A program made the position numbers and the translations under genes. DNA of 64,000 nucleotides from MSPOR6 sp964652195. GTDB lineage: Bacteria > Poribacteria > WGA-4E > WGA-3G. The notes under the pieces were generated by a model, which had not been told where the DNA came from, did not search any database, and saw only the letters and a program-made list of their open reading frames with translations. The stretch lies in assembly GCA_964652195.1 (NCBI GenBank), contig CAZZBB010000106.1:62001-126000 (forward strand), in the 5' to 3' direction. The stretch's first letter is position 1. Every line of letters starts with the position of its first letter. This document shows, piece by piece, positions 54,713-63,874 of this stretch.

Positions 54713-56428
54713 TCAAGTATTGAGTTTTTTCGTCTTCCTTCTATTCCACCAATAAATAAACTGTCGGACATAATAACCGAGATTCTTAGATATCTTCTGG
54801 TATTCTGGTACAAATTGACATGTGCCACCAAGAACTATCAATTCATTCTTTGCACGGGTCATCGCTACATAAAATACACGACGTTCTTCAGCAAGAATAG
54901 TATCCTTTCGTGGAAATCTCCTATCAAGTGTATTGTGAATGAGAATTACTCTATCCCATTCCCTTCCTTTTGCTTTATGAATAGTTGTTACTTCTATTGG
55001 ATAAGGTGTGGATATATCAGAAATGATATTCTCAATTCTATCTACTTCATAGTTCGTTCTGACAAGGATAGCAGTCTCAATTTGTACTGAAAGTTCATCG
55101 AATAGATGATGTGTTATGGTATCAGGTGTTGTTTCTAATCCTTTAATATCACATTTTATGGAGTTAAAGGCACGTAAGTTTTTTCGGATCCGTGGGTGAT
55201 TGCGTTCTATCAGTGCACGGGCATGCTCAACAATAGTGGATGTGCATCGATAGTTACGAGTGATCTCATATTTCTTAACATCCTTCCGTTCAGAGAATTG
55301 CAGCATTATCTTAGAATCTCCACCTCGAAAACTGTAGATCGCTTGATCATCGTCCCCAACAGCAAAAAGATTATCTGAAAGGTTTGATATAAGTCTGAAA
55401 TCTGAAGGAGCAATATCTTGAAACTCGTCTACAAGGACAAATGGGAACTTATCCCAATAAGTGTGTCTTATCTCTGGATTGGTCTCCAATAGGTTAGCAC
55501 CAAAAATTACCATATCTTCGAAATCAATTGCATGAGCCTGTGATTTTTTACTTTCATATTTCGTAGCAAATTCTCGAACAATTATGTTTGCTATTGCAGT
55601 TGGGTCAAACAAACCTGATTCTACTTGTCGTTTTGAACGCATGACAATTTCTTTAATTTCATGAAATCTATCTGACATATTTTCAAAATCTGGATTTCGA
55701 TCTGAATGTTCTATATATGGTATATCAAAATGTTGACAAAACATCTCAATCATAATTTGATTGCTATATTGTTGTCGTAAAGGATCAGCACGATTGAAGA
55801 CTTCCCCTATTTCTTTGTTATGTCGAATCCAATATGCTTCACGATGATTAGCGACTCTACCTGAAACCTTCTCCAATATAGAAAAACTGAACTTATTCTC
55901 ACCTTCTGAACCTATAGCTTGACGAAGTCTATCATTTGATGATCCTGTGAAGTGTTCACGTTTACGCCGTTCAGGATTAGTTGTCTGTCCAATATAACAC
56001 TTTCCAGTGAGATTATTCTCAATTTTATAGATTAAAACAGGTAATGTAGAAGCAGCATGAAGAATCTGTTTCGCTTCATCTGCAATGATACGATCAATCT
56101 CTCCTGACCAGATTTCAGGTAGATATTTAAATCCTGCTTTCTGATAGTGTTCTGTGATGATATCTTTACCGAATGCGTGTAGGGTACGTATTATTGGCAA
56201 TTCGCTTTGTGATGGTAGTTCCCGTAATATCCGTGCTTCCATCTCTTCTACTGCTTTTCTGTTGAAGGCGATTGCAAGAATTTGGGATGGTGGTATATTG
56301 TGATTTTGTATGAGCTTAAGAATTCGGGTGGTTACAACAGTTGTTTTTCCACTTCCAGGTCCAGCAACAACAATCGCTGGACCTTTGAAATGGTTGACAG
56401 CATTCTGTTGGTTTTTATCTAATCTCAT
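54713..56428 (-). CDS. UvrD-type helicase with a GIY-YIG nuclease domain inserted
   Basis: This SF1 helicase of 571 residues has Walker A AGPGSGKTT (22-30), motif Ia, Walker B FVLVDEFQDI, motif III GDDDQAIYSFRGGD, motif V HKAKGREWDRVIL and motif VI YVAMTRAKNEL. Residues about 130-215 interrupt the 1A/1B region with a GIY-YIG domain: IYKIENN, CYIGQTT, an Arg in NPERRKREH, the metal-binding Glu in EAYWIRH and an Asn in FNRADPL, all the residues expected for activity. The protein may both unwind and cut DNA. It is shorter than UvrD (about 720 aa), with a small 2B part. No partner gene is adjacent. Confidence 0.85.
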   Translation of the reverse strand: MRLDKNQQNAVNHFKGPAIVVAGPGSGKTTVVTTRILKLIQNHNIPPSQILAIAFNRKAVEEMEARILRELPSQSELPIIRTLHAFGKDIITEHYQKAGFKYLPEIWSGEIDRIIADEAKQILHAASTLPVLIYKIENNLTGKCYIGQTTNPERRKREHFTGSSNDRLRQAIGSEGENKFSFSILEKVSGRVANHREAYWIRHNKEIGEVFNRADPLRQQYSNQIMIEMFCQHFDIPYIEHSDRNPDFENMSDRFHEIKEIVMRSKRQVESGLFDPTAIANIIVREFATKYESKKSQAHAIDFEDMVIFGANLLETNPEIRHTYWDKFPFVLVDEFQDIAPSDFRLISNLSDNLFAVGDDDQAIYSFRGGDSKIMLQFSERKDVKKYEITRNYRCTSTIVEHARALIERNHPRIRKNLRAFNSIKCDIKGLETTPDTITHHLFDELSVQIETAILVRTNYEVDRIENIISDISTPYPIEVTTIHKAKGREWDRVILIHNTLDRRFPRKDTILAEERRVFYVAMTRAKNELIVLGGTCQFVPEYQKISKNLGYYVRQFIYWWNRRKTKKLNT

Positions 56429-56538
56429 TTATTTAGTTGTGGTATGATGTTAGAAGGATAGATACTATATCTGTAAGAATCAACTCAGGTGTGGTAGGAA
56501 TGGTTTGTTAGTTAGAGAACAGTAAGATCTGTTGATAC

Positions 56539-56973
56539 TTATTTTGGTATCCGTCGTACCCATAACATCAGAGCTACATTCATTCCACCAATAAATCCGA
56601 AAACATAAGATTGGATACCTGTCAATTGTACAGTTGATTTAATCAATAGGACTCCTATTACCGGTAATCCAAGAGCAAAACACGTAAAATAAGTCAGAGT
56701 TTTTGCCCCTTTTGCTTGCCAGAAGATAATCTCACGTTTTAATACTTGTAGATACGATCTATCCCATAATCTTGATGTCCACTTTCCCTGCATAAAACCG
56801 AGTACAATTCCAAATCCATATCCAAAACTTGACCAACGTAAATCAATTCCAGGATCTCTGGAGATAAAAGCAACCCATAACAGTTGTCCTGCTAAAGTGA
56901 AAATAATAAAACCCCAAAAGACAGGGAGTTTCATATAGAATGGGAGTATTCGTCTCGTGAGTTGTTCACTCAT
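56539..56973 (-). CDS. Small integral membrane protein overlapping purQ
   Basis: The 144 residues contain four probable helices, with a basic loop MQGKWTSRLWDRSYLQVLKR between the second and third. No family is recognised. The ATG at 56973 overlaps the purQ stop in the sequence ATGAGTGA (56973-56966), which is a typical translational coupling arrangement; a longer frame upstream would run deep into purQ and is not needed. The N-terminus begins MSEQLTRRILPFYMKLPVFW. It is probably expressed with purL and purQ, but a purine-related role is not evident. Confidence 0.6.
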   Translation of the reverse strand: MSEQLTRRILPFYMKLPVFWGFIIFTLAGQLLWVAFISRDPGIDLRWSSFGYGFGIVLGFMQGKWTSRLWDRSYLQVLKREIIFWQAKGAKTLTYFTCFALGLPVIGVLLIKSTVQLTGIQSYVFGFIGGMNVALMLWVRRIPK

Positions 56974-57781
56974 AAAAATTCGCTTTTGCATAATCAACTG
57001 CGTTTTTGAATAACACCAAACCATCACCTTCTCGCGGAAGATCTTCTCTCGTCCATCGCGGATGGTTCCATTTTGTAAGAAATCGCTCTGGATGTGGCAT
57101 CAAACCGAATATTCTACCTGTTTCATCACAAATACCAGCAATATTGAAATCAGAACCGTTTGGATTATGTGGATACTCAATCCTGTCTGATGTAGGGAGT
57201 GAACCGTTACTATATCGAAATACAATTTGGTTATTGTTTTCTAATTCATCTAAGACATCCTGGGAAGCAGTAAATCGTCCTTCGGCATGTGCAACCGGGA
57301 GATAAAGGTATGGTTTAATACTTTTGGTGAATACACATTGACTCTCTTCTGTACTAAGATTAACCCAACGACATTCAAACCTTGTGGAAGTGTTAATAGC
57401 CAATGTTGTACTTTGTGGCACATCTGTGTTTGTTGTAGTCTTTTCATTTTTAAATCCTGGCAATAATCCTGTCCTGACAAGAACTTGAAAACCGTTACAT
57501 ATTCCAATTATCAATTTATTGTCAGCAACAAATTCTTCCAAAACTTCACTCAGTTTATGTCTCATTTCAACTGCCAGTAGTATCCCTGCTGCGATATCAT
57601 CACCGTATGAAAAACCACCTGGAATTGCAAGAATATGATATTCAGCAAGATCTACCTTACCTGAAATTAGATTCTGTATATGGACTAAATCTGTTTGTCC
57701 ACCTGCCAGTTTAAATGCTACCGCAGTTTCAGAATCACAGTTTGTTCCCGCTGTTCGAAGAATAAGTACTTTCGGTGTCAA
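56966..57781 (-). CDS. purQ: Phosphoribosylformylglycinamidine synthase, glutaminase subunit
   Basis: PurQ supplies ammonia from glutamine to PurL in purine synthesis. The 271-residue class I amidotransferase begins LTPKVLILRTAGTNCDSETA. It contains IPGGFSYGDDIAAG, the nucleophile in IIGICNGFQVLVRTGLLPG and the catalytic His in PVAHAEGRF with GLMPHPERF at the end. The TTG start at 57781 follows AGGAGAAAG; an upstream ATG at 57811 has no such site. It is longer than B. subtilis PurQ (227 aa), with insertions in the middle. It follows purL by 44 nt and overlaps the membrane protein gene. Confidence 0.92.
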   Translation of the reverse strand: MTPKVLILRTAGTNCDSETAVAFKLAGGQTDLVHIQNLISGKVDLAEYHILAIPGGFSYGDDIAAGILLAVEMRHKLSEVLEEFVADNKLIIGICNGFQVLVRTGLLPGFKNEKTTTNTDVPQSTTLAINTSTRFECRWVNLSTEESQCVFTKSIKPYLYLPVAHAEGRFTASQDVLDELENNNQIVFRYSNGSLPTSDRIEYPHNPNGSDFNIAGICDETGRIFGLMPHPERFLTKWNHPRWTREDLPREGDGLVLFKNAVDYAKANFYE

Positions 57782-57825
57782 TCTCTTTCTCCTATACTCA
57801 TTAGAACACATATCTACTTAAATAG

Positions 57826-60222
57826 TTACGAATGTAATGGTGTCTGCCATGCGGACTTAAGCTTATCAATCGTAGTTTCAACTATACAATTACTATTTAA
57901 TCCGTTTATAATAAATTCGTTAGATTCAATTGTTTTTCCAAGATGACCAAAAGATACACTATTCATCTGATTTTCAAACTCGTTTTGATTTCCAGGTTCA
58001 ACTTCAACAATGAATCGACTATTAGACTCAGAGAATAGACGAAAATCATCATAGGGAATATCTTCACCAACAGCGACATATTCAAGGTTTAATTCCATCC
58101 CAAACCCACCTGAAAAAGACATTTCAGCTGCAGCTACACCTATACCTCCTTCAGAACAATCATGACAAGAACGTACCAAACCAAGGTTAATTGCTTTACT
58201 TAAGGACTCCATAACTTGTTTACCTTGATCAGGACGAACTATTGGGGCATTATTACCAATATAGTCATGTATTCCGAAGTAGTGTGAACCACCCAATTCA
58301 GAGTATGTGTCACCTACAACATATATAAGATTCCCAGCTGATTTTACATCCATTGTAACGGTACAATTTACATCAGGTATTACACAGATCCCCGATATTA
58401 AGAGAGTAGCCGGAATTGCCCGTTGTTCACCAGTCGTTGTGTCCCTATATTCGTTATATAGGCTATCTTTACCAGAGATAAAAGGTGTTCCGTAGGCAGT
58501 AGCGATGTCATAACATGCTTTTGCTGCTCTAACTAATTCACCAAGTCTATCCGGTTTATCTGGATTTCCCCAACAGAAATTGTCCAATAACGCAGTTTTA
58601 TCAAGTGAGCCACCAACTGCAATTATATTCCGTAAGGTCTCATCAATTGCACCTGCAGCACTATCGTATGGGTCAACATCACTATATCTCGGATTAATAC
58701 CATTGGCAACAATGACAGCTGTAGGTTTTCCTATGACTGGCGTAACAACACAGGCATCACTGGGACCATCATTTTCTATTCCAACAAGTGGTTTGATAAC
58801 AACACCACCTTGTACTTCATGGTCATATTGGCGGATCACAGATTCTTTACTGGCAATATTCGGACTGGCAAGAAGACGTAATAGATCATCGGTATAACTA
58901 TCTGTATCATTGTCACGTGATGGCATTTCGGTGTGTTTTGGTGGTTGCCATACAGCTTGTTTGATAATTTGGGGAAGGCCCTTATGAAGAAAACCCATAT
59001 CTAAATCACCGACTATATTATCTTCATAAAAAACCTGTAATCTGTGTGAATCTGTGAAACTACCGAGTACGGTTGCTTCAACCATTTCTGATTCACATAT
59101 CTCTATAAGTTCATCAAGATTTTCAGGTGGTACTGCTATTACCATCCGTTCCTGTGCTTCCGATAACCAAATCTCCCATGGAGCTAATCCCTCATATTTT
59201 AAAGGTATATTTTCTAAATGTACCTCGGCGCCCGTATCTTCACCCATTTCTCCAACAGCCGAAGAAAACCCGCCAGCACCACAATCGGTAAGTGAACGAT
59301 ATAGATTCCGGTCCCGTGCCTGCAATAATGCATCAACAATTTTCTTCTCCATTATGGGATTCCCAATTTGTACTACGCTTCCAAGGTTTTCGGATGTATC
59401 ATCCAATTCTGCTGATGAGAATGTAGCACCGTGAATTCCATCACGTCCTGTCCGTCCACCAATAGCAACAATCAGGTCACCCGGCTCAACTGATTTATCA
59501 CATCTGTTTCTTGGGATTAAGCCTACATTTCCACAAAAAACAAGCGGGTTAGCTGTATATCTTGAATCAAATAAAATTGCCCCGTTAGCAGTTGGTATCC
59601 CCATACGGTTTCCATAATCTCGTACGCCTGAAACAACACCTTTGAATACTCGTTTCGGATGTAATGTGCCTTTAGGTAAATCTTCATAGGACATGTCAGG
59701 TAATCCAAAACAGAAAACATCTGTATTTAATATAGGTTTTGCTCCAAGTCCTGTTCCTAATGAATCCCTAATGACTCCTCCAATACCTGTACCTGCTCCA
59801 CCGTAAGGTTCAATTGCAGATGGATGGTTATGAGTTTCTACTTTAAATACAAGGTTATTTTCTTCATCGAATTCTATTATCCCAGCATTATCTGAAAAGA
59901 CAGATACACACCACGGTTTATCTATTTCTTCTGTTGCCCGTTGTATGTATGTTGGAAATAGACCCTCAATTCGTTCCGTTTCTTTCTCTGGTTCGGTGTA
60001 TTCAATGATACATTTAAAGGTTTTATGAACACAATGTTCTGACCAGGTCTGTGCTATTGTCTCAAGTTCTACATCGGTAGGATTCCGTTGTAATGACCTA
60101 AAATGTGATTGGATAGTCTTCATCTCTTTTAGGTTTAAAGACAATGTGCCTTCACGACTAATTCGCATTAATTCATCATCATCGGCAGTTAGAATCTCTA
60201 TTTCTTTAACCTTACTTGGCAT
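57826..60222 (-). CDS. purL: Phosphoribosylformylglycinamidine synthase, large subunit
   Basis: PurL converts FGAR to FGAM using ATP and ammonia from PurQ. The 798-residue chain has the small-PurL plan: SEHCVHKTFK, the metal-binding VETHNHPSAIEPYGGAGTGI and GGRTGRDGIHGATFSSAEL. A second half has DCSEGGIGVAAAEM and the closing FSESNSRFIVEVEPG. It is the short form that in other bacteria needs a separate PurS subunit; no purS is visible beside it. The ATG at 60222 follows GGAGAAAG, which lies inside the alternative TTG start at 60234. The gene heads the purL-purQ-membrane protein unit. Confidence 0.93.
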   Translation of the reverse strand: MPSKVKEIEILTADDDELMRISREGTLSLNLKEMKTIQSHFRSLQRNPTDVELETIAQTWSEHCVHKTFKCIIEYTEPEKETERIEGLFPTYIQRATEEIDKPWCVSVFSDNAGIIEFDEENNLVFKVETHNHPSAIEPYGGAGTGIGGVIRDSLGTGLGAKPILNTDVFCFGLPDMSYEDLPKGTLHPKRVFKGVVSGVRDYGNRMGIPTANGAILFDSRYTANPLVFCGNVGLIPRNRCDKSVEPGDLIVAIGGRTGRDGIHGATFSSAELDDTSENLGSVVQIGNPIMEKKIVDALLQARDRNLYRSLTDCGAGGFSSAVGEMGEDTGAEVHLENIPLKYEGLAPWEIWLSEAQERMVIAVPPENLDELIEICESEMVEATVLGSFTDSHRLQVFYEDNIVGDLDMGFLHKGLPQIIKQAVWQPPKHTEMPSRDNDTDSYTDDLLRLLASPNIASKESVIRQYDHEVQGGVVIKPLVGIENDGPSDACVVTPVIGKPTAVIVANGINPRYSDVDPYDSAAGAIDETLRNIIAVGGSLDKTALLDNFCWGNPDKPDRLGELVRAAKACYDIATAYGTPFISGKDSLYNEYRDTTTGEQRAIPATLLISGICVIPDVNCTVTMDVKSAGNLIYVVGDTYSELGGSHYFGIHDYIGNNAPIVRPDQGKQVMESLSKAINLGLVRSCHDCSEGGIGVAAAEMSFSGGFGMELNLEYVAVGEDIPYDDFRLFSESNSRFIVEVEPGNQNEFENQMNSVSFGHLGKTIESNEFIINGLNSNCIVETTIDKLKSAWQTPLHS

Positions 60223-60234
60223 TTCTTTCTCCAA

Positions 60235-60611
60235 TATCTGCTCGTACTTTTTTGAAGATATTTACTACAAATCATTTAAATTGTAATTAAAACGCAAGTT
60301 GCCACCAATTTATTCTCACTGTGTAGCAATAGCGCTCCTAATGAAGATTGAAAAATCATTTGGGGAATCGACTGACTAAGACTTGCTTTACAACAAACAG
60401 GTTGGTAATAACGAGATTTATGGCACGTCAATATATTAGCGAATTAACAACTAAATCTTCATATGGTGTACAGTGCCTGGGTGCTTCACCAAATGCTCAA
60501 AATTTGTTAGTAGTAACTTGTACTATTATAGCACAATCTTGTTTTAGAGGTGGCCGAATTTCCGAGAACAGTATGGTTTCATCTCTTGTCTTCCTTATTC
60601 ATATGAACGTG
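60235..60611. other. Intergenic region, 377 nt
   Basis: This lies between purL (upstream region) and the end of the type II methyltransferase gene. I see no conserved gene, repeat or terminator. A plus-strand open frame at 60348-60698 overlaps the methyltransferase gene and has no RBS or recognisable product. Confidence 0.5.
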
Positions 60612-61631
60612 TTAAACCAACGATATGAACTCATAATTAGGTGGAAGGAAGTCAGCTGCACTCAATTTGCCAATTGTTGCATCAATAGCTTGCTCTGATT
60701 GGTCAATGCCGATCCATCTTCTCTTTAACAGATGTGCAGATTTCAGAGTTGTTCCTGAACCACAAAAACAATCCAAGACTATACTTTCAGGATTAGAAGA
60801 AGTTTTAATAATTCTGTCTAACAGGTCTGGATTTTTTTCCGTTGGATATATTGGGGATTGGGGGTCTTTATACTCCCAAATATCTTGAACCCTTTTACCT
60901 ATCTGCTCATCTGCAAAGATTATTTTTCTAGGGTTTCCCTTTGACGACCACTCAATCAGACCATCCTCATCCCATTTTTCTAAGGTCTGCACATCTGTTC
61001 GCCAATGCCGTCCCTTCGGAGGAGATAATCCTTTGAATGCTTTACTCGTTTCACCATTTTCTGTCTCTCCCGGTGCATGAATCGGCACTGTAGTATACCT
61101 TCTTCCTTTTTTGACTTTAGGAAATAATCGCACTAAATCTTCTGGTGTATACGGCTCTTTCGGTTCATTCCAAATAGGTTTTCTAGATTTAGAATAGAAT
61201 AAGATCAGGTCTTTTATATTTCCATATCCTGTTCGTTTGAAATTCTTTGGGTTACACTTTATCCTAGTGATGTCATTTCTGAAATTATTCATTCCGAACA
61301 CTTCATCCATCATAACCTTTACATAATGCCCAACTTTATAGTCAATATGCAGATAAATTGAACCATTATCTGACATCAGTTTTTTGAGCAACAATAATCT
61401 GTCTCTTAAGAACTCAATAAATTGTTTTCCTGTCAATCTGTCCGAATAGGCAACGTCCCCTTTTCGGGAACTACTTATCGTAGATGCTCTTTCATCTGTA
61501 ATTGTAAAATGAGTATTGGTGGCAAAGGGTGGATCTATATAGACCAAATCAATCTTGCCCTTAAGACCTTTTTCATTCAGAAGATATTCAAGTCCTTTGA
61601 TGTTGTCGCCTTTTATAATCAAATTCTGCAT
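60612..61631 (-). CDS. Type II adenine DNA methyltransferase
   Basis: The 339-residue enzyme is a beta-class N6-adenine methyltransferase. The catalytic motif DPPF is at about residues 33-36 (VYIDPPFATNTHF), and the SAM-binding motif VLDCFCGSGTTLKSAHLLKR with RRWIGIDQS is near residue 300. It is encoded just after a restriction endonuclease gene, 10 nt apart, with an RBS AAGGGG overlapping the end of that gene. It should protect the host site from the partner nuclease. The recognition site cannot be read from the sequence. Confidence 0.88.
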   Translation of the reverse strand: MQNLIIKGDNIKGLEYLLNEKGLKGKIDLVYIDPPFATNTHFTITDERASTISSSRKGDVAYSDRLTGKQFIEFLRDRLLLLKKLMSDNGSIYLHIDYKVGHYVKVMMDEVFGMNNFRNDITRIKCNPKNFKRTGYGNIKDLILFYSKSRKPIWNEPKEPYTPEDLVRLFPKVKKGRRYTTVPIHAPGETENGETSKAFKGLSPPKGRHWRTDVQTLEKWDEDGLIEWSSKGNPRKIIFADEQIGKRVQDIWEYKDPQSPIYPTEKNPDLLDRIIKTSSNPESIVLDCFCGSGTTLKSAHLLKRRWIGIDQSEQAIDATIGKLSAADFLPPNYEFISLV

Positions 61632-61641
61632 TTAAGCCCCT

Positions 61642-62421
61642 TCAAAGATGATATAAAAACTCTCTTAATACCAATGCACTCATGATGTTATACTGGGTTA
61701 AGTCTTGGGTAATCTCACGATGCATTTTAGAACGTCCTTTTATATAGAGAACTCCATCTAAAATGGCAACCGAAACAGCGTTGACTTCGGTTTTGACAAC
61801 ATCTATTGCATCTTTAAATTGCGCATTTTGATGCCCTCCGAAGTCAGTCAAAAATTTGGCTTCACCGATTACATATTTACCGTTAAATCTTGCGAGAAAA
61901 TCTAATCCTTTGTCGCCCGTATAGTTTAATTGTTCTTTAGCAAAGACCATCATTTGAGCGTCGTTCGCATCCAAGACAGCATTATCGTTTGACGCAAGAA
62001 AATCTTCAATAGAAATGGGTTGAATACCCAATGTCCCTTTGTTTAACCAGCGTCTAAATAAGGGACCAATTTGCCTGTTTGTTTCCTTCGGTTCAGAGGA
62101 ACGTTCGTAAATTTTCTCTAATCCCATTTCATAAAGTCTACCGCATAATCTATCAACTGTATTTGGGTTTCTCCCTATTGCATTCTTGTCCCTTTTCAGG
62201 TACGCAACATAGGAATCTTTTATCGGGAACAAGTCTAACTTGAGCAATGCATTTAACAGAGTAGTATTGTCTCTTTTCAGAAATGACTGCTCTACTTGTT
62301 CCCATAGATCTTCATCAATTTCTCGAATTCCTTCGGGAATTGTTGGATAAACACTAAACAGTTCATCTAAATAGTTTCTCTGATTGGCAAACTCAATACT
62401 TAGCTGCGTCCAACAATTCAT
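61642..62421 (-). CDS. Type II restriction endonuclease, Tsp45I-like
   Basis: The 259 residues begin MNCWTQLSIEFANQRNYLDE and include GRNPNTVDRLCGRLYEMGLE. A PD-(D/E)xK-type core follows: GLDFLARFNGKYVIGEAKF, where the Asp and E-x-K would bind magnesium, then TDFGGHQNAQFKDAI. The overall sequence resembles the Tsp45I family of type II enzymes as I recall it, whose member cuts GTSAC; specificity here is inferred only. AGGGAA precedes the ATG. The methyltransferase gene follows in the same direction, so the two form a restriction-modification pair. Confidence 0.75.
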   Translation of the reverse strand: MNCWTQLSIEFANQRNYLDELFSVYPTIPEGIREIDEDLWEQVEQSFLKRDNTTLLNALLKLDLFPIKDSYVAYLKRDKNAIGRNPNTVDRLCGRLYEMGLEKIYERSSEPKETNRQIGPLFRRWLNKGTLGIQPISIEDFLASNDNAVLDANDAQMMVFAKEQLNYTGDKGLDFLARFNGKYVIGEAKFLTDFGGHQNAQFKDAIDVVKTEVNAVSVAILDGVLYIKGRSKMHREITQDLTQYNIMSALVLREFLYHL

Positions 62422-62995
62422 AGTTATTTCCCTGTACTACCATAGAAAATTAGGTTCCTTCTATACAAACATTGTTATATAATATCCACACCTACTTGAA
62501 AGAAAACTCCGATGGGAGTTAAATACATAGAATATCACTTGTAGGTTGGGTTGAATGAAAGCTCCAAAACAAGCGAAGGGGTGAAAATCAATCTCACGGT
62601 TCATCGAAACCTTTGAATACACAAATTGCGAGTGTAACGCAACGATTCTTCGTTCTTAGAACGGCGTGCTTGTAGGAGCCCGTTATCGCTGGTTGCCAGT
62701 AGAGAATATCAACGGACTGTATTTTCCGTAGAAACGAGAGAGAACTCAACATTTACTTCTCAACGTGAGAGAAAAGCCCAAGCAAAAACACCTAAATCTA
62801 CTTTCACAAGCGGATTGTAAAAGAAATTTCCAAACTATAGCATAGATAGTCTATTAGATAAATGCTAATAGGACTTACGCATTTCCACTTAAAGTCCCTG
62901 ATAAGTGGAATTTAGGGGTTATATAAAACGAGATAACAACTTTTCAGTAAAAATACGTCCTTTCTCTGTTCAATTTGCTTAAATCCTGTTCTAAT
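62422..62995. other. Intergenic region with repeat fragments
   Basis: About 574 nt with no gene. It contains a fragment of the family 2 repeat (TGTAGGTTGGGTTGA at 62542-62556), a TGTAGGAG-like fragment near 62670, and a perfect 9-bp hairpin TTCCACTTA/TAAGTGGAA (62883-62891 and 62902-62910), which lies downstream of the PEP hydrolase-like gene but lacks a T-run. Confidence 0.5.
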
Positions 62996-63820
62996 TTATT
63001 CCTTAAAAGAAGCAGTAATTCGTGGTATACTTTCTTCACAAGCAAATCGTTCAATGCTGGAAGCGCCTACAAACCCTACGGTATCGGTATTATCATTGAT
63101 ATACTTCGCTTCTGGAGCTTTTGAGATTGGACCTCCATGTGCCATACAAATAACATCTGGATTCTGTGCTTGTGCTGCATCACATATTTCCTGTACACGT
63201 GCAGCTGCATCTTCAAGTGTGAAAGCGGTTTCTGCTCCAATTGTTCCGCCGATTGTCGTTCCCATATGAGCGATTATTACATCAGCACCAACTTTTGCCA
63301 TATTCTCCGATTCTTCAGGATTAAAGACATATACTATGGTGAATAAATCCATATCATGAGCAATACCAATCGTTTCAACTTCCTTATAGAAACCCATACC
63401 AGTTTCTTCAAGAGTAATACGAAATGTACCATCAATAACACCTACTGTAGGAAAGTTATTTACACCGTCAAACCCCACATCTCTAACTTGTTTCAAGAAG
63501 TTGCTCATACGACGCGTTGGGTCGGTTCCATTTACACCAGCGATAACTGGTGTTTCGTTTACAACAGGTAACACCTCACGTTCACCCATCTCCATTACAA
63601 TTGCATTTGCATCACCATAAGCAAGGAGTCCTGCACATGAACCAAAACCCGACATACGGTACCGTCCAGAATTATAAATAACAATTAGATCTGCCCCACC
63701 TTTTTCAGCGAATTTTGCAGTGATACCTGTTCCTGCACCTACAGCAAGCAGCGTATTTCCAGCATCTAATTCTGTCCGTAACCTTACTAACACCTCAGTT
63801 CTTGTATAATCTGGCATCAA
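62996..63820 (-). CDS. Phosphoenolpyruvate hydrolase-like TIM barrel protein
   Basis: The 274-residue protein has the TIM-barrel family of PEP hydrolase-like (COG5564/Tm-1 C-terminal) proteins. Features are LLAVGAGTGITAKFAEKGGA, DLIVIYNSGRYRMSG, LPVVNETPVIAGVNGTDPTR, GFDGVNNFPTVGVIDG and VIIAHMGTTIGGTIGAETAF. The late barrel has VICMAHGGPISKAPEA. Structures of this family show a phosphate-binding barrel; the reaction in most members is untested. The ATG at 63820 follows AAAGGAC. Another gene ends 54 nt upstream and may be co-transcribed. Confidence 0.85.
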   Translation of the reverse strand: MMPDYTRTEVLVRLRTELDAGNTLLAVGAGTGITAKFAEKGGADLIVIYNSGRYRMSGFGSCAGLLAYGDANAIVMEMGEREVLPVVNETPVIAGVNGTDPTRRMSNFLKQVRDVGFDGVNNFPTVGVIDGTFRITLEETGMGFYKEVETIGIAHDMDLFTIVYVFNPEESENMAKVGADVIIAHMGTTIGGTIGAETAFTLEDAAARVQEICDAAQAQNPDVICMAHGGPISKAPEAKYINDNTDTVGFVGASSIERFACEESIPRITASFKE

Positions 63821-63874
63821 ATTGTCCTTTCATAAAATGGCATATAGATTAGTTAGAAAACATTATTATGCCTA

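Noticed and set aside
60348..60698. Plus-strand open frame of 116 codons
   Set aside because: It overlaps the end of the type II methyltransferase gene on the other strand, has no RBS and no recognisable motif.
62883..62910. Hairpin after the PEP hydrolase-like gene as an intrinsic terminator
   Set aside because: The 9-bp stem is perfect, but no T-run follows in the direction of transcription.
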